29,140 nt of DNA from Methanobacteriota archaeon (GCA_023457135.1 JAEWMO010000088.1:1-29140); one strand, 5' to 3'; shown: positions 6,654 through 16,027, counted from the stretch's first letter. Notes: generated by a model from the letters alone, not told the origin. Translations and numbers: made by a program.

Positions 6654-7826
6654 CTAGATTTTCAGGTTGATTGCTCTTGCAATGAGTTTTACATCACCGG
6701 TGCCGAGCTGGATGGGCTGGCCCACGATCACGTTCTCGGTGACGCCGTTCAATTCGTCCACCTCGTTTGCGATTGCCGCATCCAGCAGGTGGTTGACTGT
6801 CACTTCGAACGCAGCACGGGAGAGGACACTCTCCTTCTCGCCGGCAATACCGTGCCGGCCGATCTGCTTGACCTCGCCGTCCATGCACATCATGTCGGCG
6901 ACGAGCATGATGTGGCGGACATCGACGCCGATACCCTGCTCATTCAGGGTGCTCAGGGCCTCCTGGATGATCGCATTCCGGCCTGCCTCGATACCGAGCA
7001 CATCGGCGATCTCGCTGATGTTGTTGCTCCGGGTGCGGGAGGTATCGACTCCCTCGACTTCGAAGACATCTTTTAGGTTGGAGCCCTCAGTATAAAGGAT
7101 ATACTCTCCGCCCTCTTTTCGAACGACCACACGCTCGATATCGTCGATACCCTGAACGATGACCTCTCTCACGTGTTCCGCGAGCTGGAAGAGGTTCTGG
7201 TAACTCTCCCGGTTCTTCGGGGTGAAGGTGATCGCCGCCCGCTTTACGTCGCTTTCGACCTCAAAGTCACGGAAGTGACGCTTTTCCCGGATCTTTCTCG
7301 GCCCCGTCTCGAAGATCTCCTCGACCCCGATCTTCCGCCGGTCGCAGACAGATTTGTTCAGCAGGACGAGAACCTGCATGTTCTCCATATCGATGGTGAT
7401 GTCACCGAACTCGTGGAGGGGCGCAGCCTCGATCTGCCAGCTCACCTCACGGGCGCGGTCACGGTTGAACGCCCATTCGTCCAGCAGGTGGATCGCCATC
7501 GTGGGGGTGCTCGGCTCGCGCCGGGCATCCATGATCTCGATGAGCCGCGGGAGACCGAGGGTAACGTTGATCTCGGCCACACCCGCGTAGTGGAACGTTC
7601 GCATCGTCATCTGCGTGCCGGGCTCGCCGATCGACTGCGCCGCAACGACGCCGACCGCCTCGCAGGGCTCGATCCGGCTCTTCTTATACTCGGAGAAGAC
7701 CATCTCCAGGATCCGGTCGAACTGCTCATCGGTGAGATCCTTCTCTGCCAGGCTTGCCTTCAGGTCTTCCCGGGTCCGGTACGGCAGATCGAGGGTGTCG
7801 ATCCGCTGCTCCATATCACTGTTCAC
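6654..7826 (-). CDS. rpoA2: DNA-directed RNA polymerase subunit A''
   Basis: A 390-residue protein corresponding to the C-terminal third of the beta-prime/Rpb1 subunit, which is split in archaea. The segment EAVGVVAAQSIGEPGTQMTMRTFHYAGVA (residues ~57-85), part of the trigger-loop region, is intact. GTG at 7826 overlaps the rpoA1 stop (GTGA) and has GGAGG a few bases upstream, so it is preferred over the ATG four codons later. No intein is present, although this subunit is a known intein host in some archaea. Together with A' it forms the largest catalytic subunit. Confidence 0.97.
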   Translation of the reverse strand: MNSDMEQRIDTLDLPYRTREDLKASLAEKDLTDEQFDRILEMVFSEYKKSRIEPCEAVGVVAAQSIGEPGTQMTMRTFHYAGVAEINVTLGLPRLIEIMDARREPSTPTMAIHLLDEWAFNRDRAREVSWQIEAAPLHEFGDITIDMENMQVLVLLNKSVCDRRKIGVEEIFETGPRKIREKRHFRDFEVESDVKRAAITFTPKNRESYQNLFQLAEHVREVIVQGIDDIERVVVRKEGGEYILYTEGSNLKDVFEVEGVDTSRTRSNNISEIADVLGIEAGRNAIIQEALSTLNEQGIGVDVRHIMLVADMMCMDGEVKQIGRHGIAGEKESVLSRAAFEVTVNHLLDAAIANEVDELNGVTENVIVGQPIQLGTGDVKLIARAINLKI

Positions 7827-10471
7827 TTGACCTCCTCCTTTAAGACGCTCTCTACGATGCCTTTCACGTCGACCGGAGCACCGTAACTGCTCCTGCCGGG
7901 GTCGGTCCCGTCCTCGCCGTAGCGGAACTGGATGATCCGGCCTCCCGTCGTCCGGACAGTGCCGTCGTACGCCACCTTGAGGTCCTGCAGGGCGTTGATC
8001 ATCCGCCGCTGCAGGTAACCGCTCTGCGACGTCCTGACCGCCGTGTCCACAAGACCCTCACGACCACCGATGGCGTGGAAGAAGAACTCGGTGGGGGAGA
8101 GCCCGCTCTTGTAGCTGTTGGCGATGAACCCGTGCGCCTCCGCACCGAGTTCGTTGCGCCGGAAGTGCGGCAGGGTCCTATCCTCGTAGCCACGCATGAT
8201 CCGCTCGCCACGAACCGACTGCTGGCCGAGGCACCCGGCCATCTGGGTCAGGTTCAGCATCGAACCACGGGCACCGGAGACCGCCATCACCACGGCGCTG
8301 TTGTCCATACCGAGGTGCCGCCCTGCAATCTCACCGGTGCGGTCACGAGCCTTGCCGAGCACCTGCATGATCTGCATCTCGAGCGTCTCCTCAAGCGTCC
8401 GGCCGGGCATCGGCTCGAGCTGGCCTTCGTTGAAGATCCGGATCCGGCGGTCGACGTCGGTGACGGCGCCCGAAAGGACCTCGTCGATCTGGCCGTACTC
8501 GGTCCGGGTCAGGTCTTCGTCGTCGATACCGAACGAGAAGCCCTTGAGCATGATCCCGCGGATCGAGAGCTTGGTCACGTCGTCGATGAACCGGGCCGCC
8601 CGCTTCATGCCGTGCTGCCGGATGATCCGGTGCAGGATCTGGCCGTCGAACGCACCGATCGCCTTCTTGTCGATGGTGCCGGTGACCAGCTGCCCGGCGG
8701 CGACCTGGACGAACGCATCGTTCTCGCAGATCTCCCGCTTGCAGGTCTCGCAGTTCTGGCACGACGAGGCGCGGAAGATCATGTGCAGGTCGTCGGGCAG
8801 GATGAGCGAGAAGACCTGTTTGTTGGTCCAGAGCGGTCTTCCGTCCTCATCCCTGCTCTCCGGTTCGGGCAGGTGATCGATGGGAAGGTGCTGGGTGAGG
8901 TAGAGCGTCTCTTCTTTCGTGAAGCGGCGCGTCCCGTGCGTCAGGAGGAAGATACCCGAGATATGGTCGTGGATACCCCCGATGATCGGGCCGCCGGTCC
9001 TCGGCGAGAGGATGTTTGCCTGCACCGAGACCAGGATCTCGGCCTCGGCCCGCGCCTCCTCGGTCTGCGGGATATGCAGGTTCATCTCGTCGCCGTCGAA
9101 GTCGGCGTTGTAGGGCGGGCAGACGGCCGGGTTCAGCCGGAAGGTCTTCCCGTCCATCACCACGACCCGGTGAGCCATGATGCTCATCCGGTGCAGCGAG
9201 GGCTGCCGGTTGAAGAGGACGATATCGCCGCCTTTCAACTGCCGTTCCACGGTCCAGCCGGGCTCGATCATCTCGGTAACCGTCTCGAGGTTCGCGTCCG
9301 ACAGACGCATCCTCCGGTTGTCCGGGCGGATGGCGTAGTTTGCACCGCAAGGGGACCGGATGGTGGGGCGCTCGGGACCGTTTAAGACGTACTGCTTCAT
9401 CTCCTCGAGGTTGAACTGCGTCACCCGCACGGGGACGGTCATCTCGTTTGCGATGGCGAGCGGGATACCGACCTCGCCGATCGAGAGGTTCGGGTCGGGC
9501 GAGATCACCGTACGGGCCGAGAAGTTCACACGCTTACCGGAGAGCGAACCACGGAAACGGCCTTCCTTCCCTTTGAGCCGCTGGGAGAGGGTTTTTAAGG
9601 GCCGGCCGCTCCGGTGCCGGGCGGGCGGGCATCCCGCCACCTCGTTGTCGAGGTAGGTGGTGACGTGGTACTGCAGGAGTTCCCAGAGGTCCTCGATGAT
9701 GAGCTGGGGCGCACCGGCGTCCTGGTTCTCCTTGAACCGCTGGTTGATCCTGATGATGTCCACGAGCTTGTGGGTCAGGTCGTCCTCGGACCGCTGCCCG
9801 TTCTCGAGGATGATCGAGGGGCGCATCGTGACCGGCGGTACCGGGAGGACGGTGAGGATCGTCCACTCCGGCCGCGCGACGTCGGGGTTGATCCCCATGA
9901 CCCGCAGGTCTTCGTCCGGGATCCGCTCAAGGCGTGCCCGGATATCGGCCGGGGTCAGTTTGTGCTCTACTTTGCGCCCTTCCTCGACAAAGACCTCGGA
10001 GAAGGTCGTGGGCTTCTCGAAGTTGATCTTGAGCTGCTGTTCCCCGCAGTGGGGGCAGACCCGCTCCTTCTTGATGTCCTTCTCGGAGACGACGTCTCCG
10101 GGGAGTTCGCTGTCCTCGGGGCCGACGACCTTCTCGACCTCTTCGGCGGTCATCAGCAGCCGGGAACAGGACCGGCAGGTCACCCGGAGGAGTTTCCGGA
10201 TCAGCCGGGTGTAACCGACATGGATGACGGGTTTGGCAAGCTCGATATGCCCGAAGTGGCCCGGACAGTCGGCGGCCTTCTGGTCGCAGGTCTTGCACCG
10301 GAGACCCGGGTCGATGACGCCCAGGTTCAGGTCCATCAGGCCCTGCGGGTAAGGGAACCCGTCGTCGTCGTAGGTGTCCGCCCAGATGATCTTCCGGACG
10401 CTCATCTTGCGGATCTCCTTCGGGGAGAAGAGCCCGAACTCGATCCTTCCAACACGTTTTGGACTGGTCAT
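7823..10471 (-). CDS. rpoA1: DNA-directed RNA polymerase subunit A'
   Basis: An 882-residue protein, the N-terminal two thirds of beta-prime/Rpb1. The absolutely conserved Mg-binding motif NADFDGDEMN is at residues 455-464 (Asp457, Asp459, Asp461). An N-terminal zinc site (CKTCDQKAADCPGHFGH) and a second Cys pair (CRSC, CPHCG) form the clamp zinc fingers, and FNRQPSLHRMSIMAH is the conserved segment before the active site. The frame is open 18 codons further upstream, but the family starts at MTSPKRVGRIEFG, so the ATG at 10471, 20 bases after the rpoB1 stop, is chosen. It overlaps rpoA2 by four bases. Confidence 0.97.
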   Translation of the reverse strand: MTSPKRVGRIEFGLFSPKEIRKMSVRKIIWADTYDDDGFPYPQGLMDLNLGVIDPGLRCKTCDQKAADCPGHFGHIELAKPVIHVGYTRLIRKLLRVTCRSCSRLLMTAEEVEKVVGPEDSELPGDVVSEKDIKKERVCPHCGEQQLKINFEKPTTFSEVFVEEGRKVEHKLTPADIRARLERIPDEDLRVMGINPDVARPEWTILTVLPVPPVTMRPSIILENGQRSEDDLTHKLVDIIRINQRFKENQDAGAPQLIIEDLWELLQYHVTTYLDNEVAGCPPARHRSGRPLKTLSQRLKGKEGRFRGSLSGKRVNFSARTVISPDPNLSIGEVGIPLAIANEMTVPVRVTQFNLEEMKQYVLNGPERPTIRSPCGANYAIRPDNRRMRLSDANLETVTEMIEPGWTVERQLKGGDIVLFNRQPSLHRMSIMAHRVVVMDGKTFRLNPAVCPPYNADFDGDEMNLHIPQTEEARAEAEILVSVQANILSPRTGGPIIGGIHDHISGIFLLTHGTRRFTKEETLYLTQHLPIDHLPEPESRDEDGRPLWTNKQVFSLILPDDLHMIFRASSCQNCETCKREICENDAFVQVAAGQLVTGTIDKKAIGAFDGQILHRIIRQHGMKRAARFIDDVTKLSIRGIMLKGFSFGIDDEDLTRTEYGQIDEVLSGAVTDVDRRIRIFNEGQLEPMPGRTLEETLEMQIMQVLGKARDRTGEIAGRHLGMDNSAVVMAVSGARGSMLNLTQMAGCLGQQSVRGERIMRGYEDRTLPHFRRNELGAEAHGFIANSYKSGLSPTEFFFHAIGGREGLVDTAVRTSQSGYLQRRMINALQDLKVAYDGTVRTTGGRIIQFRYGEDGTDPGRSSYGAPVDVKGIVESVLKEEVK

Positions 10472-10490
10472 AGTTGTATTGCGCCCCCTC

Positions 10491-12305
10491 TTACACCATA
10501 TCGTCGAGCCGCAGGCGGGGAGCAATGCCCATGCTCTTCATCTCATCGAGGAGGAGCTTGAAGGCGTAGCTCATCTCGACGGGGTAGATATCGGTCTCGC
10601 CGCCGCAGGCAAGGCACCGCGTCACCTTCCGCTTCCGGTCGAGCATCGCCACCATACCACACTTCGCGCAGACCCACTGGGTCACCTTGTCGGACTCATC
10701 GAGCAGCCGCTCCTTCAAAGCCATGGCCGCGCCGTGGCCGATCATCACGTCACGCTCCATCTCACCGAACCGGAGACCACCCTCACGGGCACGCCCTTCG
10801 GTCGGCTGGCGGGTGAGCACCTGCACGGGACCGCGCGACCGCGCGTGCATCTTGCTCGAGACCATGTGGTAGAGCTTCTGGTAGTAGATGACCCCGATGT
10901 AGATATCGGCCGCAAACTGCCGGCCGGTGATCCCGTCGTACATCACCTCGCGGCCGTTGTGCGCAAAGCCGAGCTCCCTGAGTGAACCCCGGAGATCTGC
11001 TTCGGGCTCGCCGCGGAACGCGGTCGCGTTGATCCGGCGGCCCTCGAGCGACCCGACCTTCCCGCCCAGCATCTCGAGCATGTGCCCGATGGTCATACGG
11101 CTCGGAACCGCGTGCGGGTTGATGATCAGGTCGGGAGTCATCCCCGACTCGGTGAACGGCATGTCCGCCGAGGGCTGGATGAGCCCGATGACGCCCTTCT
11201 GTCCGTGCCGGGATGCGAACTTGTCGCCGACCTCCGGGACACGGAGGTCACGGGTCCGGACCTTGACGAGGCGCGAGGAGTTCTCGCCCTCGGTGATGAT
11301 GACGGTGTCCACGATCCCGTGCTCGTTGCTCCGCATCGTGACCGAGGTGTCGCGCCTCTTCTCGACGGCGATCAGTTCGCTCGTCGGCTCCTCAAGGAAC
11401 CTCGGCGGCGAGGTCTTCCCGATCAGGACGTCTTTTTCGCGGACGACCGTCTCGGGGTTGATGATGCCGTCGATATCGAGGTTCGCGTAGTACTCGGCAC
11501 CGTGCGCACCGGAGACCTCTTCGTCCGGGATCTCGATCCGGTCGACCTGGCCGCCGGGATACCGCCGCTCCTCTCCGTCGTAGGTACGGAAGAAGTGCGA
11601 GCGGCCGAGGCCGCGGTCGATCGAGGCCTTGTTGATGATGAGCGCGTCCTCAATGTTGAACCCTTCATACGAGATGATGGCGACGACGAAGTTCTGACCG
11701 GCAGGCCGGTCGTCGGAGCCGATCACGTCGGAGGTCTGGGTGAAGGTGAGGGGTTTCTGGACGTAGTGGAGCATGTGCCCGCGGGTGTCGGGCCGGAGCT
11801 TCATGTTCGACGTCCCGAACCCGAGCGCCTGCTTGACCATCCCTGCGCCCATCGTGACACGCGGACTCGCGTTGTGCTCGGGGAACGGGACGTGCGCCGC
11901 ACCGATACCGAGAATGAGCGAAGGGTCGATCTCAAGGTGCGTGTGTTCAGGGGTGAGGTCCGCCTCGTTGATGGCGATGAAGAGGTCCTCCTCCTCCTCG
12001 GCATCGACGAACTCGAGCGCACCCTTCCGCACCATGGCCTCAAAGTTGAGCTCGCCGTTCCGGATCTGATCGAGATCGGCTTCGGTCACCTGGGGTTTGC
12101 CGTCCTTGACCACGATCAGGGGCCGGCGCGCTCTCCCGCGGTCGGTGTGGACGATGACATCGTTGTTAAACTCCTTGTAGGAGACGTTGATCTCGCTTGA
12201 GATCTCGCCGTGCCGGCGCATCTCGCGAATCCGGGCGACCAGATCGCGCGGATCATCCACGAGCCCGATCAGGGCACCGTCAACGAAGACGCGTGACTGC
12301 CTCAT
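10491..12305 (-). CDS. rpoB1: DNA-directed RNA polymerase subunit B' (C-terminal half of beta)
   Basis: A 604-residue protein. It carries the hybrid-binding region and wall: DRPAGQNFVVAIISYEGFNIEDA, then KFASRHGQKGVIG, and a C-terminal anchor with a zinc ribbon, Cys546, Cys549, Cys564 and Cys567 (CAKCG...CLACG). The split of beta into B'' and B' is typical of euryarchaeal methanogens, halophiles and Archaeoglobus. The ATG overlaps the rpoB2 stop as ATGA, with GGGAG just upstream, so translation is coupled. Confidence 0.97.
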   Translation of the reverse strand: MRQSRVFVDGALIGLVDDPRDLVARIREMRRHGEISSEINVSYKEFNNDVIVHTDRGRARRPLIVVKDGKPQVTEADLDQIRNGELNFEAMVRKGALEFVDAEEEEDLFIAINEADLTPEHTHLEIDPSLILGIGAAHVPFPEHNASPRVTMGAGMVKQALGFGTSNMKLRPDTRGHMLHYVQKPLTFTQTSDVIGSDDRPAGQNFVVAIISYEGFNIEDALIINKASIDRGLGRSHFFRTYDGEERRYPGGQVDRIEIPDEEVSGAHGAEYYANLDIDGIINPETVVREKDVLIGKTSPPRFLEEPTSELIAVEKRRDTSVTMRSNEHGIVDTVIITEGENSSRLVKVRTRDLRVPEVGDKFASRHGQKGVIGLIQPSADMPFTESGMTPDLIINPHAVPSRMTIGHMLEMLGGKVGSLEGRRINATAFRGEPEADLRGSLRELGFAHNGREVMYDGITGRQFAADIYIGVIYYQKLYHMVSSKMHARSRGPVQVLTRQPTEGRAREGGLRFGEMERDVMIGHGAAMALKERLLDESDKVTQWVCAKCGMVAMLDRKRKVTRCLACGGETDIYPVEMSYAFKLLLDEMKSMGIAPRLRLDDMV

Positions 12306-13882
12306 GCTGTCTCCCTCCGGAGGGCAATGACGCCTATATCATACAGTATGTTCTTCACTTCCTCTTCGTCGATGACGCCCTTGCTGATCTCGACCATCTG
12401 GGCGAAGTTCTTCACCAGCCCACAGTTCGGACCTTCAGGAGTCTCGCTCGGACAGATCCGGCCCCACTGGGTCGGGTGCAGGTCACGGGCCTCGAAGTGA
12501 GGCTGCGACCGGGAGAGCGGTGAGATGACGCGCCGGAGGTGCGAGAGGACCGCCATGTGGTCGACCCGGTCCAGGAGCTGCGAGACACCCGTGCGCCCGC
12601 CCACCCAGTTGCCGGTGGCAAGCGGGTGGAGCAGCCGCTCGGTCAGGACGTCCGCGCGCACCGCGGTCCCGATCGAGAGGTCGCGGTGGCGCATGCTGGC
12701 CCGCTCGAGCTGGTACTTCACGTCGCGTGTCAAGCGGTTGAGCGAGATCCGGAAGAGGTCTTCCATCAGGTCGCCGGCGAGTTTCAGGCGCTTGTTCGAG
12801 TAGTGGTCCTTATCGTCGATCCGGCGCCGGTCGAGCACCAGGTCAAAGCAGGCCTCGGCCATGCGGCCGAGGAAGTGGGCCTTTGCCAGGCGAACACTCT
12901 CGACGGCCTCCCGGTAGCCGGGGTCTTCCTCTTTCAAGCCCACCGGCATCAGGTAGTTCAGGTGCGGGAGGAGGTAGTTATCCAGGACGAACTCCGCCCG
13001 TTTCCGCTGGTAGTCGCGCGTCTGGTTCGGGGCGAGTTTCTTCCCGACATACATGACACCCTCGTCGACCGTGTCGCACTCGCCCTCTTCCAGGTTCTGC
13101 ATCATGAACGTGAGGATCTCCTCGTCGGTCGAGACCGCCTCCACGATATCGTGGTCGCCCTGGAGCCCCAGCGCGCGCATCAGGTCGACGAAGCGGAGGT
13201 GCCCGGCGACCGAGGGGAACGAGACCTCGAGAAGGTTCTTCCTGTTGCGCTCGACGATCACGAGCGCGCGGTAGCCGCGGAACTGCGAGAAGACCTTCGC
13301 CACGTAGATCCGCTCGTTGTAGCGCTCGGTGAACTCGGTCATGATCTTGTTCGAGGCGAGATCCTCAAGCGTCATCAGCACCCGTTCCGTGCCGTTGACG
13401 ACAAAATAGCCGCCGGGATCAAGGGGGTCTTCACCGTGCGCGGTCCGCTCGGCGTCGGTCATGTTGTAGAGGTTGCAGGCGGCCGAGCCCACCATCACCG
13501 GCAACTGCCCGATGGTGGTGATGATCGGGTCCTGCCGGTCTTCACCCTGGACAAGTGTCATCTCGAGTTGAATGGGTGCCGCGTAGGTGAGATTGCGGAG
13601 GCGCGCTTCGCTCGGGAAGAGCTCGGACTGCGACCCGTCCGCCTCACGGACGAGAGGTTTCTTCACCTCAATCTTGCCCAGTTCAACCCATACGGCCTCT
13701 TTGCCCTTACCGCGGGTCTCGATATCGGTCTCGATGACACGCTGTTCATCGACGACCTTCTGAAGGTTATGCAGGAGGAAGTAGTTGTAGGAGTCTAACT
13801 GATGACGTGCTACATGCTCCCGCGAAAAGTATGCTCTCGACAAAACACTTCTGTCTAACAGATGGATCAGCTCCCCGGCCAT
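12302..13882 (-). CDS. rpoB2: DNA-directed RNA polymerase subunit B'' (N-terminal half of beta)
   Basis: A 526-residue protein with the protrusion, lobe and fork regions of beta. Recognisable segments are RHQLDSYNYFL near the N-terminus, GGYFVVNGTERVLM, and the fork segment CPSETPEGPNCGLVKN close to the C-terminus. The chosen ATG is five bases after the rpoH stop. No strong ribosome binding site precedes it, so its translation probably depends on coupling to rpoH. It overlaps rpoB1 by four bases. Confidence 0.97.
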   Translation of the reverse strand: MAGELIHLLDRSVLSRAYFSREHVARHQLDSYNYFLLHNLQKVVDEQRVIETDIETRGKGKEAVWVELGKIEVKKPLVREADGSQSELFPSEARLRNLTYAAPIQLEMTLVQGEDRQDPIITTIGQLPVMVGSAACNLYNMTDAERTAHGEDPLDPGGYFVVNGTERVLMTLEDLASNKIMTEFTERYNERIYVAKVFSQFRGYRALVIVERNRKNLLEVSFPSVAGHLRFVDLMRALGLQGDHDIVEAVSTDEEILTFMMQNLEEGECDTVDEGVMYVGKKLAPNQTRDYQRKRAEFVLDNYLLPHLNYLMPVGLKEEDPGYREAVESVRLAKAHFLGRMAEACFDLVLDRRRIDDKDHYSNKRLKLAGDLMEDLFRISLNRLTRDVKYQLERASMRHRDLSIGTAVRADVLTERLLHPLATGNWVGGRTGVSQLLDRVDHMAVLSHLRRVISPLSRSQPHFEARDLHPTQWGRICPSETPEGPNCGLVKNFAQMVEISKGVIDEEEVKNILYDIGVIALRRETA

Positions 13883-13887
13883 GTAGA

Positions 13888-14139
13888 TTATTTCTTTGGT
13901 CTCTTCACGATGAGGCGGTAGGCTTCGGCTCTGCCCGCCGTGCGGCTGTCGCGAATGATCCGGATGACACTCCCGACGTCGCCTCCGATAGCCTTTACTG
14001 CAGGGTCATCATGGTAAATTTTCGGTAGTTGTTCAAGAGTTATCTTGTATGTCGCAAGAAGGTCCGCGACTTCTTCCTCGCTCATAATCTGATGGTCAGG
14101 GACCATCTCATGGTTGAGTACGTCGAGTGTTGTGCCCAT
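13888..14139 (-). CDS. rpoH: DNA-directed RNA polymerase subunit H
   Basis: An 83-residue protein homologous to the C-terminal domain of eukaryotic Rpb5. It has the typical N-terminal pattern LNHEMVPDHQIMSEEEV and the core PKIYHDDPAVKAIGGDVGSVIRI. The frame is open five codons further upstream from a GTG, but the ATG at 14139 matches the family start and has GAGGTG seven bases upstream. It is the first gene of the operon. No strong TATA box lies between it and tRNA-Lys (only a weak TTTTAA near 14192), so part of its transcription may read through from the tRNA promoter. Confidence 0.93.
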   Translation of the reverse strand: MGTTLDVLNHEMVPDHQIMSEEEVADLLATYKITLEQLPKIYHDDPAVKAIGGDVGSVIRIIRDSRTAGRAEAYRLIVKRPKK

Positions 14140-14219
14140 CGCCTTACACCTCACCGACGAAAGAGTTGCGTATCAGAATGCATCACCTTGTTAAAATCCA
14201 TAGACAACGCCCATGGCAA

Positions 14220-14293
14220 CGGGCCCAAGGGGATTTGAACCCCCGACCACCTGGTTAAAAGCCAGACGCTCTACCTAACTGAGCTATAGGCCC
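14220..14293 (-). tRNA. tRNA-Lys (anticodon UUU)
   Basis: A full 74-base cloverleaf on the minus strand: acceptor GGGCCTA pairs with TGGGCCC, D arm GCTC/GAGC, anticodon stem TCTGG/CCAGG around the loop CTTTTAA (anticodon TTT), T arm GGGGG TTCAAAT CCCCT, discriminator G. CCA is not encoded. It lies 80 bases upstream of rpoH on the same strand, with no T-run between them. Confidence 0.96.
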
Positions 14294-14332
14294 CGCGCGT
14301 ACTGCCATCCAGCATTATTACAATGCAAGAAT

Positions 14333-14346
14333 AGTATAAATAACTT
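14333..14346 (-). promoter_or_regulatory. TATA box for tRNA-Lys (and possibly the RNA polymerase operon)
   Basis: The minus strand reads AAGTTATTTATACT. Its centre is about 45 bases before the tRNA 5' end, predicting a short leader. As no T-run separates the tRNA from rpoH, this promoter may also feed the RNA polymerase operon. Confidence 0.55.
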
Positions 14347-14420
14347 ACTTGTAGGCGTATCATATTATTCGCAGTCTAACGATATAAACTTTTCAATTTT
14401 ACACCCGATGCGGACCCACC

Positions 14421-14432
14421 GGAATATTTAAT
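14421..14432 (+). promoter_or_regulatory. TATA-like element for the PsiE-like gene
   Basis: GGAATATTTAAT lies about 60 bases before the ATG at 14486, predicting a leader of roughly 35 bases. A GGTG motif stands a few bases before the start codon. Confidence 0.45.
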
Positions 14433-14485
14433 GCCCTCCGCGTGTTCAGATCATACATAGACCCATCATTCAGGGTGCCCGCACG

Positions 14486-14914
14486 ATGCCCCACAACAGC
14501 CAGTCAGACACCGCCATAGCAGCCATATCCCGGGTAACCCAGGGGATATACCTCCTGATCGCCGCCTCGCTCTCGCTTCTTGCGATCTTCTCCTTCTACG
14601 ACGTCACCCTGCAGGTAGCCGCGCTCATCCACGCCGAGGATATGACGCAGGGCGTGCTCCAGGTGCTGCATGCGCTCCTCTTAACCCTCATCATCGTGGA
14701 GGTCCTCGAGACAGTGACGGCCTACTTCAGGACGAGCAGGGTTCTGGTGACCCCGATCCTGATCGCGGGCATCACCGCGATGGTCCGGCGGGTGCTGACC
14801 TTCGGGGTCGAACATGTCGAGCCGCTCGACATTGCCCTGACGCTCGCCGCCATCCTCGTCCTCACGATAGCAGTCGTCTATATCGGCCGCCAGGAGCGGG
14901 AAAACAGTTATTGA
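14486..14914 (+). CDS. PsiE-like small integral membrane protein
   Basis: A 142-residue protein with four predicted membrane segments: residues ~22-38, ~60-78 (LLLTLIIVEVLETVTAYF), ~87-108 and ~115-135. The LHALLLTLIIVEVLETV pattern and size match the PsiE family (phosphate-starvation-inducible E), whose biochemical role is unknown. It is transcribed alone from its own promoter, divergent from tRNA-Lys and convergent with the response regulator gene. Family assignment is by pattern; nothing in the sequence shows phosphate regulation. Confidence 0.7.
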   Translation: MPHNSQSDTAIAAISRVTQGIYLLIAASLSLLAIFSFYDVTLQVAALIHAEDMTQGVLQVLHALLLTLIIVEVLETVTAYFRTSRVLVTPILIAGITAMVRRVLTFGVEHVEPLDIALTLAAILVLTIAVVYIGRQERENSY

Positions 14915-14988
14915 GGGGGCCGGCCCGCGAAGAACCCGCAGGCAGCCCCGTTCGAAAATACCCTTCCAGCCGGGAGAGCGGCACCGGG

Positions 14989-15624
14989 TCAGCGCGCCTC
15001 GAAGACGTCAGCGAACTGGGCCCGAACCTGGTTCAAGCGTTCTTCCTGGAGCCTGATGCTCGCTCCCATGCTCTTTATGGCCCGGGTGATATCCTCCCCC
15101 ATTCCCGCCCGGGCATCCTTGATGCTGTAGGTGGTCTCCAGGATCTTCAGGAGGCGCCTGTTAATATCGACGCTCTTTGAGAGGCGCTCGTACTCGTCGA
15201 TGATGCGGGGGTCGACACCGGCCTCGCGGGCCCGCTCGATATCGGCGGCGATGGAGTGCCGGCGTGCCAGCACGTGCTCGATCGCCTCGTAGAGCTGGTG
15301 ATGGGTGGTGGGCTTGAGGATATAGTCCTCGATGAAGGCACCGTACTCGTTCGCCTCCTCGGGAGTGAGGGGCTTTGCGGTCAGCATGAGGACCGGGATG
15401 CCCCGTGTTGCAGGATCGGTCTTGATCTTGCCGAGCGTCTCCCACCCGTCCATCGGTTCCATCATGATGTCCAGAAGGACCAGATCCGGCGGGGTCGCCT
15501 TCAGGACCTCCAGGCACTCCTCACCGCTGAAGGCGGTGATCGGCCGGTAGCCCCCGCGCTCCAGCATGGTTACGAAGACGTCGACGATCATGGGGCTATC
15601 GTCGACAACCAGTATTGTATACAT
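14989..15624 (-). CDS. Response regulator: receiver domain plus helical C-terminal region
   Basis: A 211-residue protein. The receiver domain (residues 1-~120) has the full phosphorylation set: acidic pair VVDDS (Asp8, Asp9), phosphoacceptor Asp52 in DLVLLDIMM, Thr82 in LMLTAKP and Lys104 in YILKP. The remaining ~90 residues are charged and helical, probably a coiled coil, and contain no DNA-binding or enzymatic domain I recognise. The ATG at 15624 overlaps the stop codon of the Roadblock gene (TGATG) and GGAGG lies upstream, so it is preferred over the GTG one codon earlier. It probably acts by protein-protein contact with its operon partner. No histidine kinase is in the window. Confidence 0.9.
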   Translation of the reverse strand: MYTILVVDDSPMIVDVFVTMLERGGYRPITAFSGEECLEVLKATPPDLVLLDIMMEPMDGWETLGKIKTDPATRGIPVLMLTAKPLTPEEANEYGAFIEDYILKPTTHHQLYEAIEHVLARRHSIAADIERAREAGVDPRIIDEYERLSKSVDINRRLLKILETTYSIKDARAGMGEDITRAIKSMGASIRLQEERLNQVRAQFADVFEAR

Positions 15625-16001
15625 CACATCTCCCCTCCGAGTCTGACTGCGATAGATGATAACCGTCTCTGTACTGTTAGGAGATCCGCGGACTTATCTA
15701 TTACCGCCGTGATCAGGGCAGCCTCTCCCACAGCCGTGATGAGGATCGTAGCGTCCGCTGCAGTGATGGTGACCAGGGACGGCCGCTGGATATGGACGCT
15801 ACCGCAGGCGGCTTCTGCCGATGCAAGGACCGTTGCGCACATCGCTGCGAAGAGAGGCGACGACAGGCTACCTTCCCGGGAGTATTTACCCATCACCGTG
15901 CCCTCACAGGATACGAGAGCGCACGCGACGACCTCGGGGATAGACCGGAGCTCATCGATACATTGCAGGGCATTCTCCTCTCTGAAGGAATGATGACTCA
16001 T
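15624..16001 (-). CDS. Roadblock/LC7 domain protein
   Basis: A 125-residue single-domain protein with the Roadblock/LC7 pattern: an N-terminal helix (ALQCIDELRSIPEVVACALVS), a strand-turn with EGTVMGKYS, a central helix (PLFAAMCATVLASAEAAC) and strands LVTITAADATILITAVG. Proteins of this family (MglB-like) form dimers and often regulate small GTPases or serve as scaffolds. No GTPase gene is adjacent here; the partner is the translationally coupled response regulator. The start is at ATG 16001. The promoter region contains a TATA-like element and a palindrome near the predicted transcription start. Confidence 0.82.
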   Translation of the reverse strand: MSHHSFREENALQCIDELRSIPEVVACALVSCEGTVMGKYSREGSLSSPLFAAMCATVLASAEAACGSVHIQRPSLVTITAADATILITAVGEAALITAVIDKSADLLTVQRRLSSIAVRLGGEM

Positions 16002-16027
16002 ATGGTATAACCCCGGTATAGCTTCAT

